Assembly: GCA_035222895.1 (NCBI GenBank) | Contig: JAVYIG010000864.1 | Span: forward strand, 177,001-241,000 | Source of the DNA: Strongylocentrotus droebachiensis | Taxonomy: Eukaryota; Echinodermata; Echinoidea; Camarodonta; Strongylocentrotidae | Length of the DNA stretch: 64,000 bases | Direction: 5' to 3' | Shown: positions 54,001 to 60,266 of the stretch, piece by piece | How positions within the stretch are numbered: the first letter of the stretch is position 1 | Layout: every line of letters begins with the position of its first letter | Program-made: the position numbers and the translations under genes | Notes under the pieces: generated by a model | What the model saw: only the letters and a program-made list of their open reading frames with translations | Told to the model about the DNA's origin: nothing | Databases searched by the model: none

Positions 54001-56655
54001 TTGGACCAAAGACTGTACCTTTAACTCTAGCCCTAACACTAAACATAACCTAAGAATCACTTGGAAACCTAACCACACCACTATGATTATGCGTATAATT
54101 TTCACGAAACACACCCGGAAGGAGCAGTAGTAATAACAACACTGACTGGTGTTTTAATGAACCAAGCGTCAATCAGTTATTTATCTTTTCAAGGGTTTCT
54201 ATGATAGAATTTCAACAACTTTAAAGAGGGAAATGAAAGGAAAAATGTTTTTTATAAGATAAATATTCAAAAGCATAGGGCACTAGTTATCATGGACCAA
54301 GCATTATTTCCTTTGCGGATTGCTATACAATAATTGTAACGCCATTAATTTCCTGCAATTAGCACTGTTTTTTTACACTACACTAGCCGATGTTATGATA
54401 CTACCCAGATGCTTAACATAAGACAGACCTATTGATTATACTTGTACTACATGTCGTACACAGACAAGTGCTAAGTTCTTTTGCCAATGTTTGTGGGCCG
54501 CATGTCTCTAACATCTAACATATATATTTGTTTAAATAATTTTCTGAATTCAGCCTGACTCTCGCGATCCTACTTGTAACTTCTGGGAGTTTAATCTCGG
54601 TAAATGGTCCATGGAAGGATGTCAACTGTTACCTGATAACGCCGACAATAGCTTCAGTGATGAATACTACACATGTGCCTGCGACCACTTGACCAACTTT
54701 GCTGTTTTAGTGGTACGTGATTCCTTCCACACGTTTAAAATATCGATTTGTTTTCTTCTTCTCAAACTGAATGAGAAGTGTATTAACGTAGCCACATTAA
54801 ACTTAACAACTAAGTAAACATGAGACTGATGTTAAATATATAGGATCCTTCATGAATTCAAGAGGTTTATCAGCAAAAGCTACATGTCCTTTTTTTGATA
54901 ATTCACTTTTTTGTCATTTATCTTGATCGTTTTGCAAAATAATAAACAAAGATTTGTTCATTTTGAAAAGATAAACGGTTAATCGTAAGAAAGGCAGAGC
55001 AATGCACGATTAGCTTACCTCCCATGAGGTCCTGGACTGGGGATATGGATATTGTTTATTCTGTGTTCTTTAACGGACAGCTAGTACTTCGGTTTAAAGG
55101 ACAAGGGATGAAGGTAGAATAGGTCGGTCGCTCCCAATATCTATCGGTGTCTCAGCCAGGCAACCATGTACTCGGGACGGCCAGATATCACCATTGATTT
55201 CGCCTTTATCTAGAGGCCTCTACTTTCCTCAAGGCTTGATTCACGTGAGTTCGGTTTAAAGGTTAGACAGGTTGGATTTAATCAAGAGACATGGGTAGTG
55301 AACAAATTAAATACTTTAGTGACAGGTATATTGATCGCCCGAAGTTCTAAAGTTAATCACATTTTATGAAAGAAGGGATTGTTATCATCACAATTAGGAT
55401 AGATAAAAATGAATGGCGTGACGCGCTTTAAAACCAATAGCAGAATTCACCTGTTACCTTTAAACCTGTTATCAATGAGTGAAATTCATAATGTATACAG
55501 ATTTATTAATTCTTTACTGTATTAAATCTTATTTAATTGCTCCTGCACACGTTTTACGCTGAAGGACATCTATGCAGAGGACGAACCTCCGAAACCTGTA
55601 CTCCGTTTATTGAGTATCATTGGGTGTGCTATATCATGTGTGTGTCTGGTCGTCGCTATCGCGTCCTATCTTAGTGTCAAGTAAGTCAAACTGTTTGTGT
55701 TTGTTGTTTTCTACCAACCCTCCCCCATCCTCCAAGACAATTATATGACAAGATATAATCAGTATAAATCAATGAATTTATACAGAAACAACTGTATTCA
55801 ATCATGTTAATGTACAAAAGCAATTGAAAATGAAAGAGTTGATAGTGAATTATAAAGGCATACCTATATATATATATATTTTTGTAGGGAGGGGGGGGGG
55901 GGGTCCTATTTCATGCACACTTTCGCCAGTCTGCTTCTGCTGTACCTCTCTAAAACTTTGGAATAGTCTACCATGAGACGAAAGAAAAGCCCCGACTGTG
56001 GCTGTCTGCAAAGTTTGTTGAAAACACACATGTTCTAAGAAGCGTTTTGAATAAGTTTTAGTTGTGTGTCACTTTAAGATTTTTTTTCTCACCACAGTGC
56101 GAGACAGTATATTGCATTAGCCGCGCTGTAAATCTTTCGTATTATTGATGTTATAATCAACAAGTGGCTATTTTTTGTATCATGAACAGTGTCTTGAGAG
56201 TTTTCATTTGGGGATGAAATAGATGGGGAAAAGTTATGTCGTATACAGTTTCAATGCACGGAACTGCCCTTTTGAGTACAATCAGATCAAAGAATTTTCG
56301 TTTATTTCTAGGAAGAAAAAACAACAACTACCCAGACAAATCATACTTACGATAATATCTTTCACCAACAGGAAGATACGAAGATCCCAGACTCACAAGA
56401 TTTTCATCTGTCTTTGCACCACCCTGCTCTGTTTGTACACCGTCTCCCTCGCCATCATCGCTCTCGACACAGAGTACCAGCATGCCGAGGTTGAGTGGAT
56501 ACCGTGTACCGTCCTGGCGGCACTCGTCCACTACTTCGTGCTCTCTTCGCTTACGTGGATGGGCATCGAGGGCTTTAATACTTATCTGGTCATCGTAAAA
56601 GTGTTTAATACTTACATCCCGAAGTTTATGATCAAAGCTTCGATTGTAGGATGGG
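23950..56655 (+). CDS. Adhesion GPCR with EGF, CUB, GAIN/GPS and TM1-4 start (ADGRG-like), partial
   Basis: Exons: 23950-24022, 34153-34266, 35248-35604, 36049-36162, 42346-42459, 43298-43411, 45065-45163, 47907-48025, 49684-49827, 51565-51747, 53417-53896, 54554-54712, 55565-55680, 56372-56655. They join in phase without a stop: 2470 nt, 823 codons plus one base. Order: signal peptide 1-24, EGF 25-62, CUB 63-181, EGF 182-219, 220-257, 258-295 and 296-328, GAIN about 330-690 with GPS cleavage at Leu683/Thr684, TM1 about 704-726, TM2-TM3 and the start of TM4. By family knowledge the receptor self-cleaves at the GPS and the Thr684 stalk acts as a tethered agonist. TM3/ICL2 ([17 protein letters not shown]) resembles ADGRG receptors; ADGRG6 also has an N-terminal CUB, but not this EGF set. 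TM4-TM7 are missing from the window. Confidence 0.85.
24135..25670 (+). mobile_element. Degraded LINE: endonuclease and start of RT
   Basis: In intron 1 of the GPCR gene. Fragments in several frames spell a LINE ORF2 N-terminus: [11 protein letters not shown] near 24390-24418, [11 protein letters not shown] (the GDFN-type endonuclease motif) near 24822-24855, and [17 protein letters not shown] near 25545-25600. The last matches the corresponding region of the intact LINE at 1.2 kb (FNDYFCSIGPNL). Multiple stops and frameshifts mark an old, dead copy. Confidence 0.8.
25671..26989. other. Intron sequence with an interstitial telomeric tract and local duplication
   Basis: No gene. Apart from the telomere-like repeat at 26470-26513, the blocks TTAATGACTCATTT and TCCAAATGT at about 26520-26580 recur at about 26685-26745, a local duplication. 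Confidence 0.5.
26470..26513. repeat. Interstitial telomeric repeat (CCCTAA)n
   Basis: About seven units, five perfect CCCTAA and two AAACCT variants. Telomeres of TTAGGG type are shared by vertebrates, echinoderms and many other animals. Interstitial tracts can arise by double-strand-break repair. Confidence 0.9.
26990..28325 (+). mobile_element. Degraded LINE, RT C-terminus to 3' end
   Basis: The frame at 27001-27234 encodes an RT thumb region: [16 protein letters not shown], then [20 protein letters not shown] frameshifted continuation ([15 protein letters not shown]) runs to about 27440. The 3' region includes a CTTCTT-rich tract at 27960-28115 and ends at ACTATTATCAATTCAATTCA, a plausible LINE 3' terminus. 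It is a different subfamily from the intact LINE at 1.1 kb. Confidence 0.7.
29265..29920. mobile_element. CAACTGGT word element
   Basis: The octamer CAACTGGT, or its complement ACCAGTTG, occurs repeatedly (for example near 29277, 29309, 29345, 29373, 29415, 29818, 29854, 29892). Words cluster at both ends, with an AT-rich middle (29440-29770). A G run of about 20 adjoins its left end. There is no coding capacity. Confidence 0.6.
29920..30670. repeat. 134-bp tandem repeat, about 5-6 units
   Basis: Units begin around CACGAGATCATCACCGCGG near 29922, 30045, 30181, 30315, 30449 and 30583. Shared blocks are AACTTTGACTACCATTTAA, GGTGTTTTAAGACACCTAA (an internal palindrome) and CAGCTTAGATTA. A degenerate unit follows near 30718. 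Confidence 0.85.
31091..31949. other. Intron 1 of the adhesion GPCR gene, no feature
   Basis: Unique sequence. A short CAACACCAACACC microsatellite lies at 31270-31290. Confidence 0.4.
31950..33100 (+). mobile_element. Degraded LINE with 3' tail
   Basis: An endonuclease-like trace (VIILGDF) near 32075-32095 is followed by decayed sequence. The 3' end is GGGCCACCCTGTATAAAAAA with an AATGAATAAATAAATAAA tail at about 33078-33100, typical of LINE 3' termini. It is then followed by a G-rich run (33115-33145). Confidence 0.6.
33197..33665. mobile_element. TTTGGTCTA word fold-back element
   Basis: The left half carries forward words (GTCTACTTCCC, CATTTGGTATATTT, TATGGTCTAC). The right half carries their complements (AAGTAGACGAAATG, GGAAATAGACCAATTGG, ATACCAAAGG). 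The whole folds as an imperfect hairpin about position 33480. Confidence 0.6.
34153..34266 (+). CDS. Adhesion GPCR exon 2 (EGF 1)
   Basis: 114 nt, phase 1-1, acceptor TTTTTTTATTTGCAG, donor G|GTAAAA. Six cysteines at residues 26, 31, 37, 46, 48 and 57 with a YTGQNC ending give the EGF-like pattern. It lacks the calcium-binding Asp-Ile-Asn-Glu start. Confidence 0.85.
35248..35604 (+). CDS. Adhesion GPCR exon 3 (CUB domain)
   Basis: 357 nt, phase 1-1. It starts [15 protein letters not shown] and continues with [18 protein letters not shown], the CUB signature of a Cys followed by a YP turn and a second Cys about 25 residues later (Cys67, Cys92). The second CUB disulfide pair is absent. Acidic residues in [14 protein letters not shown] could bind calcium as in some CUB domains (inference). 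CUB domains mediate extracellular protein binding. Confidence 0.85.
36049..36162 (+). CDS. Adhesion GPCR exon 4 (EGF 2)
   Basis: 114 nt, phase 1-1, acceptor ATTTCCCATTAG, donor G|GTAAGT. It begins DIDSC and has six cysteines with an FTGEGCE ending. The DID start and an aromatic/Asn between cysteines 3 and 4 suggest calcium binding. Confidence 0.85.
36526..36625. repeat. G-tract dispersed repeat, copy 1
   Basis: Shares GCGTACCCTATATAACACTG and AGTGGGGG with copies at 40157-40232 and 52665-52738. Two G runs flank it. Confidence 0.6.
38276..38390. mobile_element. 115-bp MITE
   Basis: Ends AGGGACTTTTAGATT and AATCTAAAAGTCCCT are perfect inverted repeats, extended by imperfect pairing through GACGTCC/GGACGTC. 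ATT lies on both sides, a possible 3-bp target duplication. Confidence 0.75.
39401..39556. mobile_element. hAT-type MITE with a perfect target duplication
   Basis: 156 bp bounded by CAGGCACGTAGCCA and its exact inverse TGGCTACGTGCCTG, flanked on both sides by the identical 8-mer TGAACATC (39393-39400 and 39557-39564). An 8-bp duplication with CAG...CTG ends is diagnostic of hAT transposition. It contains a G run of about 25 (39416-39442). Confidence 0.85.
40140..40232. repeat. G-tract dispersed repeat, copy 2
   Basis: AGGGGGTGTTTTCAAAAGG, then GCATATGCGTACCCTAAA, then AACACTGAGTGGGGGG. Nearly identical blocks occur at 52665-52738. Confidence 0.7.
40943..40969. other. Perfect 12-bp hairpin
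   Basis: GATTCCCACGAT, spacer AGT, then ATCGTGGGAATC. It lies next to GC-rich word sequence (to about 41115) and is likely the core of a small MITE. Confidence 0.7.
41266..41480 (+). mobile_element. SINE-like segment (AGCGCTTTACA block)
   Basis: TTTATAAAGCGCTTAATACA, then GAAGCGCTTTACAGATATG, then CCACTCCCTGGGGAGCATTC. A related TTTATATAGCGC...AAAGCGCT block is at 48520-48570. Such blocks occur in widespread metazoan SINE bodies. Confidence 0.5.
42346..42459 (+). CDS. Adhesion GPCR exon 5 (EGF 3, calcium-binding type)
   Basis: 114 nt, phase 1-1, acceptor TTTTTTGTATAG, donor [17 protein letters not shown], then [15 protein letters not shown], then NFCET. The DINE start plus Asp and an aromatic after cysteine 3 fit a calcium-binding EGF. 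Sister of the next exon by duplication. Confidence 0.9.
43298..43411 (+). CDS. Adhesion GPCR exon 6 (EGF 4, calcium-binding type)
   Basis: 114 nt, phase 1-1. [14 protein letters not shown], then [13 protein letters not shown], then FTGEFCET. Clearly duplicated from exon 5. The donor A|GTAGGT is weaker than its sister's GTAAGT. Confidence 0.9.
43812..43853 (+). pseudogene. Dead third copy of the EGF exon
   Basis: After TTTGCACCTTTTTAAG the sequence ATATCAACGACTCC copies the exon start (DIND in place of DINE), but cysteines are lost and a TGA follows within 15 codons (43851-43853). It is a relic of the tandem duplication. Confidence 0.8.
44160..44220. repeat. CAA/AAT microsatellite
   Basis: (CAA)n at 44161-44193 and (AAT)n to about 44220. 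Confidence 0.8.
44575..44720. repeat. Dispersed hairpin-word repeat, copy 1
   Basis: GTCGAATCGACTTAAGAGCT, then ATAGAGCCAGTAAGTAAT and GACCATTGTACCGAATGG. The same blocks occur in the same order at 57376-57485. Short palindromes (GTCGAATCGAC, GAGCTATAGAGC-like) dominate. GTCGGT words lie upstream (44265-44390). Confidence 0.75.
45065..45163 (+). CDS. Adhesion GPCR exon 7 (short EGF 5)
   Basis: 99 nt, phase 1-1, acceptor CATTTATAG, donor A|GTAAGC. Six cysteines at residues 300, 305, 310, 315, 317 and 326 in only 33 residues give a compact EGF-like unit. It lacks the calcium-binding start. Confidence 0.8.
46195..46570. mobile_element. TTCCGAA word element
   Basis: Repeated words TTCCGAA, TTCATAATT and ATATTTCCGAA in the left half; their complements (TTCGGAATTA, GGAAATATGAACC) in the right half from 46450. 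It sits in intron 7 of the GPCR gene. Confidence 0.5.
47907..48025 (+). CDS. Adhesion GPCR exon 8 (start of the pre-GPS region)
   Basis: Acceptor TTTTCTTTTTTTAG, entry phase 1, exit phase 0. It encodes [21 protein letters not shown] and beyond; this hydrophobic/Cys-containing lead-in is typical just upstream of GAIN in ADGRG-like receptors. The donor is ATG|GCAAGT, a GC donor that otherwise matches the consensus. Confidence 0.8.
48164..48464. mobile_element. 300-bp MITE with 50-bp inverted ends
   Basis: TGTTTCATAAAGCTGTTCGT, then AAAGTTACGCATGACTTTAC, then GAACGACTTG at the left; the right end is an almost perfect inverse. Located in intron 8 of the GPCR gene. Confidence 0.9.
48500..48800 (-). 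mobile_element. SINE-like element
   Basis: On the minus strand CGGTTCGAATCCCGCC (B-box-like) is preceded by a tRNA-like head and followed by GGCACTAATGTCCTTTGGC. The tail carries the AGCGCT/TATATAGCGC block and an (ATT)n run at 48500-48520. Confidence 0.6.
48990..49135. repeat. CCCGACCTTTTGTGAATA word duplication
   Basis: Two diverged copies of ACCCGACCTTT(C/T)GTGAATA with intervening TTTTCACAAAA/TTTTTACAAAA, the complement of the word's core. Confidence 0.5.
49276..49535. repeat. Three tandem copies of a 65-bp block
   Basis: ATTAAATTATTAGAGAAAGA and TTCTCGACTCTTAATCCTT occur at about 49283-49345, 49367-49430 and 49472-49530. A G run follows at 49577-49592 with CGACCGCCCC, suggesting the end of a CAGGGGCGG-type MITE. 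Confidence 0.8.
49684..49827 (+). CDS. Adhesion GPCR exon 9 (GAIN subdomain A)
   Basis: 144 nt, phase 0-0, acceptor TCTTTGTACTTGAAG, donor AAT|GTGAGT. Helical, acidic sequence [19 protein letters not shown] is typical of GAIN subdomain A helices. Confidence 0.85.
50031..51346 (+). mobile_element. tRNA-derived SINE split by a fold-back element
   Basis: Head: GGCTTAGTGGTAAAAC (A box) and GGGGTTCGAAACCC (B box) at 50038-50096, then GATGATGTGCTAGTGCCC. The body is interrupted at 50122 and resumes at 51325 with TTACCAAGACCCTGGTTGC. The uninterrupted order is seen in the SINE at 5517-5663. Confidence 0.75.
50123..51324. mobile_element. 1.2-kb GC-rich fold-back element
   Basis: Arms of about 665 bp (50123-50789) and 511 bp (50814-51324) are inverted copies over almost their whole length: TGGGGCTTTCACATA outside, then GTACGGCGAGTAAAA, then GGCGTTTTCA, then GTGACCACA, then TGCCGTAGAAATGAA, then TATATGTGACCTA at the loop. 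The left arm has an extra GC-rich stretch rich in GCCGGC and CCGTACGG. The loop is only 24 bp. Intronic frames across it are not genes. Confidence 0.85.
51565..51747 (+). CDS. Adhesion GPCR exon 10 (GAIN)
   Basis: 183 nt, phase 0-0, acceptor CTTGTCTTTCATAG, donor [29 protein letters not shown] followed by a run of beta-type sequence (LNTVVVG, PKIAVQ) matches the transition from GAIN subdomain A to B. Confidence 0.85.
51862..52324. mobile_element. 463-bp Harbinger-like MITE
   Basis: TGCCTAGGTCAAATTTCCCG at the left and its near-exact inverse at the right, extended by GGTCTAAAATATC. TAA flanks both sides (51859-51861 and 52325-52327), the 3-bp TWA duplication typical of PIF/Harbinger. The interior holds four tandem CTTGCGGCTAC units near 52031-52070. 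Confidence 0.75.
52338..53019. mobile_element. 682-bp hAT-like MITE with G runs
   Basis: CAGGGGCG...CGCCCCTG ends. The flanking 8-mers CTCAAAAA and CTTACAAA agree at 6 of 8. Inside are G runs of 15-20 bp and the AACACTGAGTGGGGG dispersed block (52665-52738, copy 3). The termini resemble the element at 7824-8094. Confidence 0.65.
53417..53896 (+). CDS. Adhesion GPCR exon 11 (GAIN subdomain B)
   Basis: 480 nt, phase 0-0, acceptor TTAATACCTGTAG, donor AAG|GTAAGC. It starts [21 protein letters not shown] low-complexity Ser/Thr/Gly insert (about residues 545-575) interrupts the beta sandwich and is likely an exposed, glycosylated loop. Then come [17 protein letters not shown] and [20 protein letters not shown], the strands leading into the GPS. 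Confidence 0.9.
54554..54712 (+). CDS. Adhesion GPCR exon 12 (GPS motif)
   Basis: 159 nt, phase 0-0. CNFWEF, then [10 protein letters not shown], then [16 protein letters not shown]. The four cysteines (645, 660, 678, 680), two Trp and His-Leu-Thr give a complete GPS. Family knowledge puts autoproteolysis between Leu683 and Thr684; His682 and Thr684 are both present, so the receptor should be cleavable. The new N-terminus TNFAVLV is the tethered agonist. Confidence 0.95.
55565..55680 (+). CDS. Adhesion GPCR exon 13 (stalk and TM1)
   Basis: 116 nt, phase 0 to 2, acceptor TTTTACGCTGAAG, donor AA|GTAAGT. A short acidic stalk ([11 protein letters not shown]) is followed by the hydrophobic [20 protein letters not shown], which is TM1. 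Confidence 0.85.
55915..56110 (+). mobile_element. LINE C-terminal remnant
   Basis: Translations across frames give a LKLWNSLP-like motif and LLKTHMF, matching the end of RT ORFs such as GPKFWNSL in the LINE at 1.1 kb. Short and broken. Confidence 0.5.
56372..56655 (+). CDS. Adhesion GPCR exon 14 (TM2, TM3, start of TM4)
   Basis: Entry phase 2, exit phase 1 at TGG G|GTAAGA. ICL1 is [11 protein letters not shown]2 starts [17 protein letters not shown], the conserved ECL1/TM3 Cys is in [12 protein letters not shown]3 is [20 protein letters not shown]2 is [11 protein letters not shown]4 starts ASIVGWG. A second in-frame acceptor 60 bp upstream (AG at 56310-56311) would lengthen ICL1 by 20 residues. 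Confidence 0.9.
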
Positions 56656-57375
56656 GTAAGAACTATTTATTTTTCTTGATAATACCACAAAATAAAACAC
56701 CTCTAGTGCGTACTATTAAACAAAACAATTGCAAGAGACGTGAACTTTATTGGTGTTTATAAGATGGTGACGTGGATCCTAATCAAATGATTGGTTGAAA
56801 GCGTACACGTGACCAGGCATTTATTTTGCCTAACGCATAATTTGGTTAATGACCGGTCATAAGTAAAATCATGTAATAAAACATCATTTTATAAAAACAT
56901 ATAAAACATAATCTTATAAAACAAATAATACAAATCATTTTGTTCTGACATTATTAAAATTACACACACTCTGTACCGTTCAAAACAGTTCAAACACCCT
57001 CGGCTACCGCCTCGGGCGTGTAAGACTGTTCCAAAGGTACCTCGTGCAGGTAATTCTTACTAATGCCCTCACTGATGTGCATTACTTGTATACTAGTTGA
57101 CGCTGCAGATCACCACAGACTTTTCAAGAACAGACAGCTTTTGTTTTTACATTTGATTCCTTTATTCACTGTTGTGCTATTTGTCTTGCTAAAGGAGGAT
57201 AGCCACGTCATCCCAACTCACCACACCATTTAAAGGTACCATGTCCCATTTGCAGGCACCCCCAAAAATGCAAAGTTTAAATTCCAACGGCATTTGAAAG
57301 ATAATACTAATTTAGAACTTCCCTTTAAAAAAAGGGGGGAGGGCTTGAAAATGTCTTTAAGTGGGAAAATAACGA

Positions 57376-57485
57376 CCATTGTTTGTCGAATCGACTTAAG
57401 AGCTATAGAGCCAGTAAGTAATAGTCTGATTTTTAGACCATTGTACCGAATGGACGTTCGTTTTATCAGAATGTGTTTTATGCTG
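57376..57485. repeat. Dispersed hairpin-word repeat, copy 2
   Basis: GTCGAATCGACTTAAGAGCT, then ATAGAGCCAGTAAGTAAT, then GACCATTGTACCGAATGG, as in copy 1 at 44575-44665, in the same orientation. Confidence 0.8.
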
Positions 57486-57496
57486 CACACTTAAAA

Positions 57497-58670
57497 TAGT
57501 TGGGCAAAAAAATGCCCAACTTTTAACCAACACTGAGCAACATACGGTCCACACAACTATTGGTTAAAATCTGCCCAACTGATGTTGGGTAATCAGTTTG
57601 CTATGTGGTTGGGCAAATTAAATTGCCCATCAGTTGGTGACCCATCATATTTTACCCAACTCTACAATTGCCTAACAGTTGGTTATATTTTCAGTTGGGT
57701 AATTTCTTGCCCAACCAATTTTACCCAGTTAGATATTGCCCAACCTTCTATTTGCCCAACTTTTGAGTAAGTTTAATGTTGGTTAATTAAATGCCCAACC
57801 AGTTTTTACCCAACTCCCAGTCTGCCCAACTATCAAAACACCCATCTATTGGGTAATAATTGCTCAACAATTTCTCTGCAACATCCATTTGCCCAACTCT
57901 CAAAACACCCATCTATTGAGTAATAATTGCTCAACAATTTCTCCACAATATCCATTTGCCCAACTATCAAAACACCCATCTATTGGGTAATAATTGCTCA
58001 ACTATTTCTCCACAATATCCATTTGCCCAACTCTCAAAACACCCATCTATTGGGTAATAATTGCTCAACTATTTCTCCACAATATCCATTTGCCCAACTC
58101 TCAAAACACCCATCTATTGGGTAATAATTGCTCAACAATTTCTTCGCAATATCCAGTTGCCCAACTCTCAAAACACCCATCTATTGGGTAATAATTGCTC
58201 AACAATTTCTCCGCAATATCCATTTGCCCAACTCTCAAAACACCCATCTATTGGGTAATAATTGCTCAACAATTTCTCCGCAATATCCATTTGCCCAACT
58301 CTCAAAACACCCATCTATTGGGTAATAATTGCTCAACTATTTCTCCACAATATCCATTTGCCCAACTCTCAAAACACCCATCTATTGGGTAATAATTGCT
58401 CAACTATTTCTCCACAATATCCATTTGCCCAACTATCAAAACACCCATCTATTGGGTAATAATTGCTCAACTATTTCTCCACAATATCCATTTGCCCAAC
58501 TATCAAAACAACCATCTATTGGGTAATAATTGCTCAACTATTTCTCCACAATATCCATTTGCCCAACTCTTTAATTCGTCTGTTGGATAATCATTGCTCA
58601 ACATTTTTTCCATAACATCTATTTGCTCAACTCTTTTTCTCATCTAAAGGGTAATAATTGCTTAACTGAA
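57497..58670. repeat. 67-bp satellite array within a TTGGGTAA/TGCCCAAC element
   Basis: About 12 units of 67 bp from 57818 to about 58620, each with TTGCCCAACTCTCAAAACAC, CCATCTATTGGGTAATAATT and CTCCACAATATCCA. The upstream part (57497-57817) is an irregular mix of the words TTGGGTAA, TGCCCAAC and GTTGGGCA in both orientations and appears to be the source of the array. The array's overlapping 65-aa frames at 67-bp steps are artefacts. Confidence 0.95.
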
Positions 58671-59951
58671 ACACAAATAACATACACAGTAAACACATGT
58701 TGTTGTTTTCATCAGAAACGTAAAAACAAAACTTGTTAACATCAACTACAACATTACAATTTTTGGTGAAAAAAATACAACCTTTTAAAAAAAGTAAATG
58801 CAAATATAGCCCCTTTTGGTGCAGCATGACAACTTTGATGTACACTGTATGTATCCCATGTACTCTGATTTCATACATGAATATGTGCATCATATATATT
58901 TTGTGGGTGTGGCATAGTGTTCATTTATCCTGACACACCAATACTCTGCCTTAGAGTGTTACACATGCACACATTTTTTTGAAGTGAAAAAAAAAGAGGA
59001 AATAAATTCAAATCCCTCTAGATTATTTGACATGTGCAGAAGTACCACATGAAAGTTTGGCTATCTGTGATGGTGAACAGGTACTGATCAAATAACAAGG
59101 ATACACACTGCCTACTATAACTTTTTGATTAGATTAAAGACAACAAAAATCAATTGACCCTACCTGCTATACTCAGTTTGATTGATTTTATTGATATTAT
59201 CAATAATATCAATACAATTTTGCAAAATGTAGATGAAAATGTTGACTTCTCTACTTCTGCTTTGCGCGATGTAAATTAATGCATGCAGTCCATTCAGCAG
59301 AGAGTTCAGCGTAGGGTCAATGGACGATACACATTACATGAAAATTAATGGTATATGTAATTTACAATCATATACCCCACTTGCTGTTTTAAACGCAGAA
59401 AATATCATAGCTCATGTTTTATGAAGAAATATATCATTTTGATGTACGAGTTATGAAACAGTACTCTTGGGATTAAGACCAAACACGATAAGCATTTGTA
59501 TACGCCAGTGCAAAAGATTTATAGCCAATAATATGTTTTGTATTTATACTTGGCATATATTCATTTGTTTTCTTAAACTTTCAAGGTGGGGATGTTAAGC
59601 AATGATTGGGATAAAACAATTAGGCCTTTATCATTTTTAAAATGTACACAAAGACTTCTGCTGTGTATAAATTCACTCTTTTTTTTATATTATTCAGCGA
59701 TCCTCACCCCACCCTCAAATCTTCAGTCTTACACAAACATGTCTAAATTATGTAAAATAATGTGCTGAATCCAACTCATAACAGTTTGTCTTTAAGGTTA
59801 TTTTGTCCAAAATAATACTTTTTTCCAGTTTTTTTTCTCCCAAAATAAACTGGTTCAAGTAGCCAAAATGTGCTAAACGATGATGTGTCAGTTTCATCTG
59901 TAGGAAATATATCACCAGTAATCATCCTTGGCGTGAACACATCATGATGGC
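58671..59951 (-). other. Intergenic region or 3' UTR of the SAMD3-like gene
   Basis: No coding exon. On the minus strand an AATAAA lies at 59187-59192, about 760 bp after the stop codon; it could be the polyadenylation signal. Confidence 0.35.
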
Positions 59952-60266
59952 TTATGGCATGTTCATGAAGGCTCGGACCTCCCGCAGCTTTGGTGTAAGA
60001 TGCTCCCCATCGGTAAACTGGAACACCACAATCTGGAGAAATTTCCAAACAGAACAGCTTTGCGGCTGATATTCGATATCCATCACATAAAGTGCCTTAA
60101 AGCACAAGTCGACTGCTTTAAGCAGTGTTGCGGCAGGAAGTATCCTCCTCTCTACTACGACGTACGCCTGTATTGGTGTGAGAATGTTCCCACGCACAAC
60201 AACAAATGGCTGTGACCTGACTGCTTCATCAATGTTATCAACATAAGTCTGGATGTCGAGAACCTC
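59952..60266 (-). CDS. SAMD3-like gene, last exon
   Basis: 315 nt including stop, acceptor TTTGGACTACAG. It encodes EVLDIQTYVDNIDEAV, then a hydrophobic alternating segment (QAYVVVERRILPAATLLKAV), then FKALYVMDIEYQPQ and the C-terminal REVRAFMNMP. Confidence 0.8.
   Translation of the reverse strand, partial: EVLDIQTYVDNIDEAVRSQPFVVVRGNILTPIQAYVVVERRILPAATLLKAVDLCFKALYVMDIEYQPQSCSVWKFLQIVVFQFTDGEHLTPKLREVRAFMNMP

Noticed and set aside
57927-58590. A ladder of eight overlapping 65-aa frames
   Set aside because: They repeat at exact 67-bp steps and are produced by the satellite unit, three units per frame; no independent coding evidence.
57818-58620. CRISPR-like array
   Set aside because: The whole 67-bp unit is conserved, with no variable spacers, and the DNA is eukaryotic.
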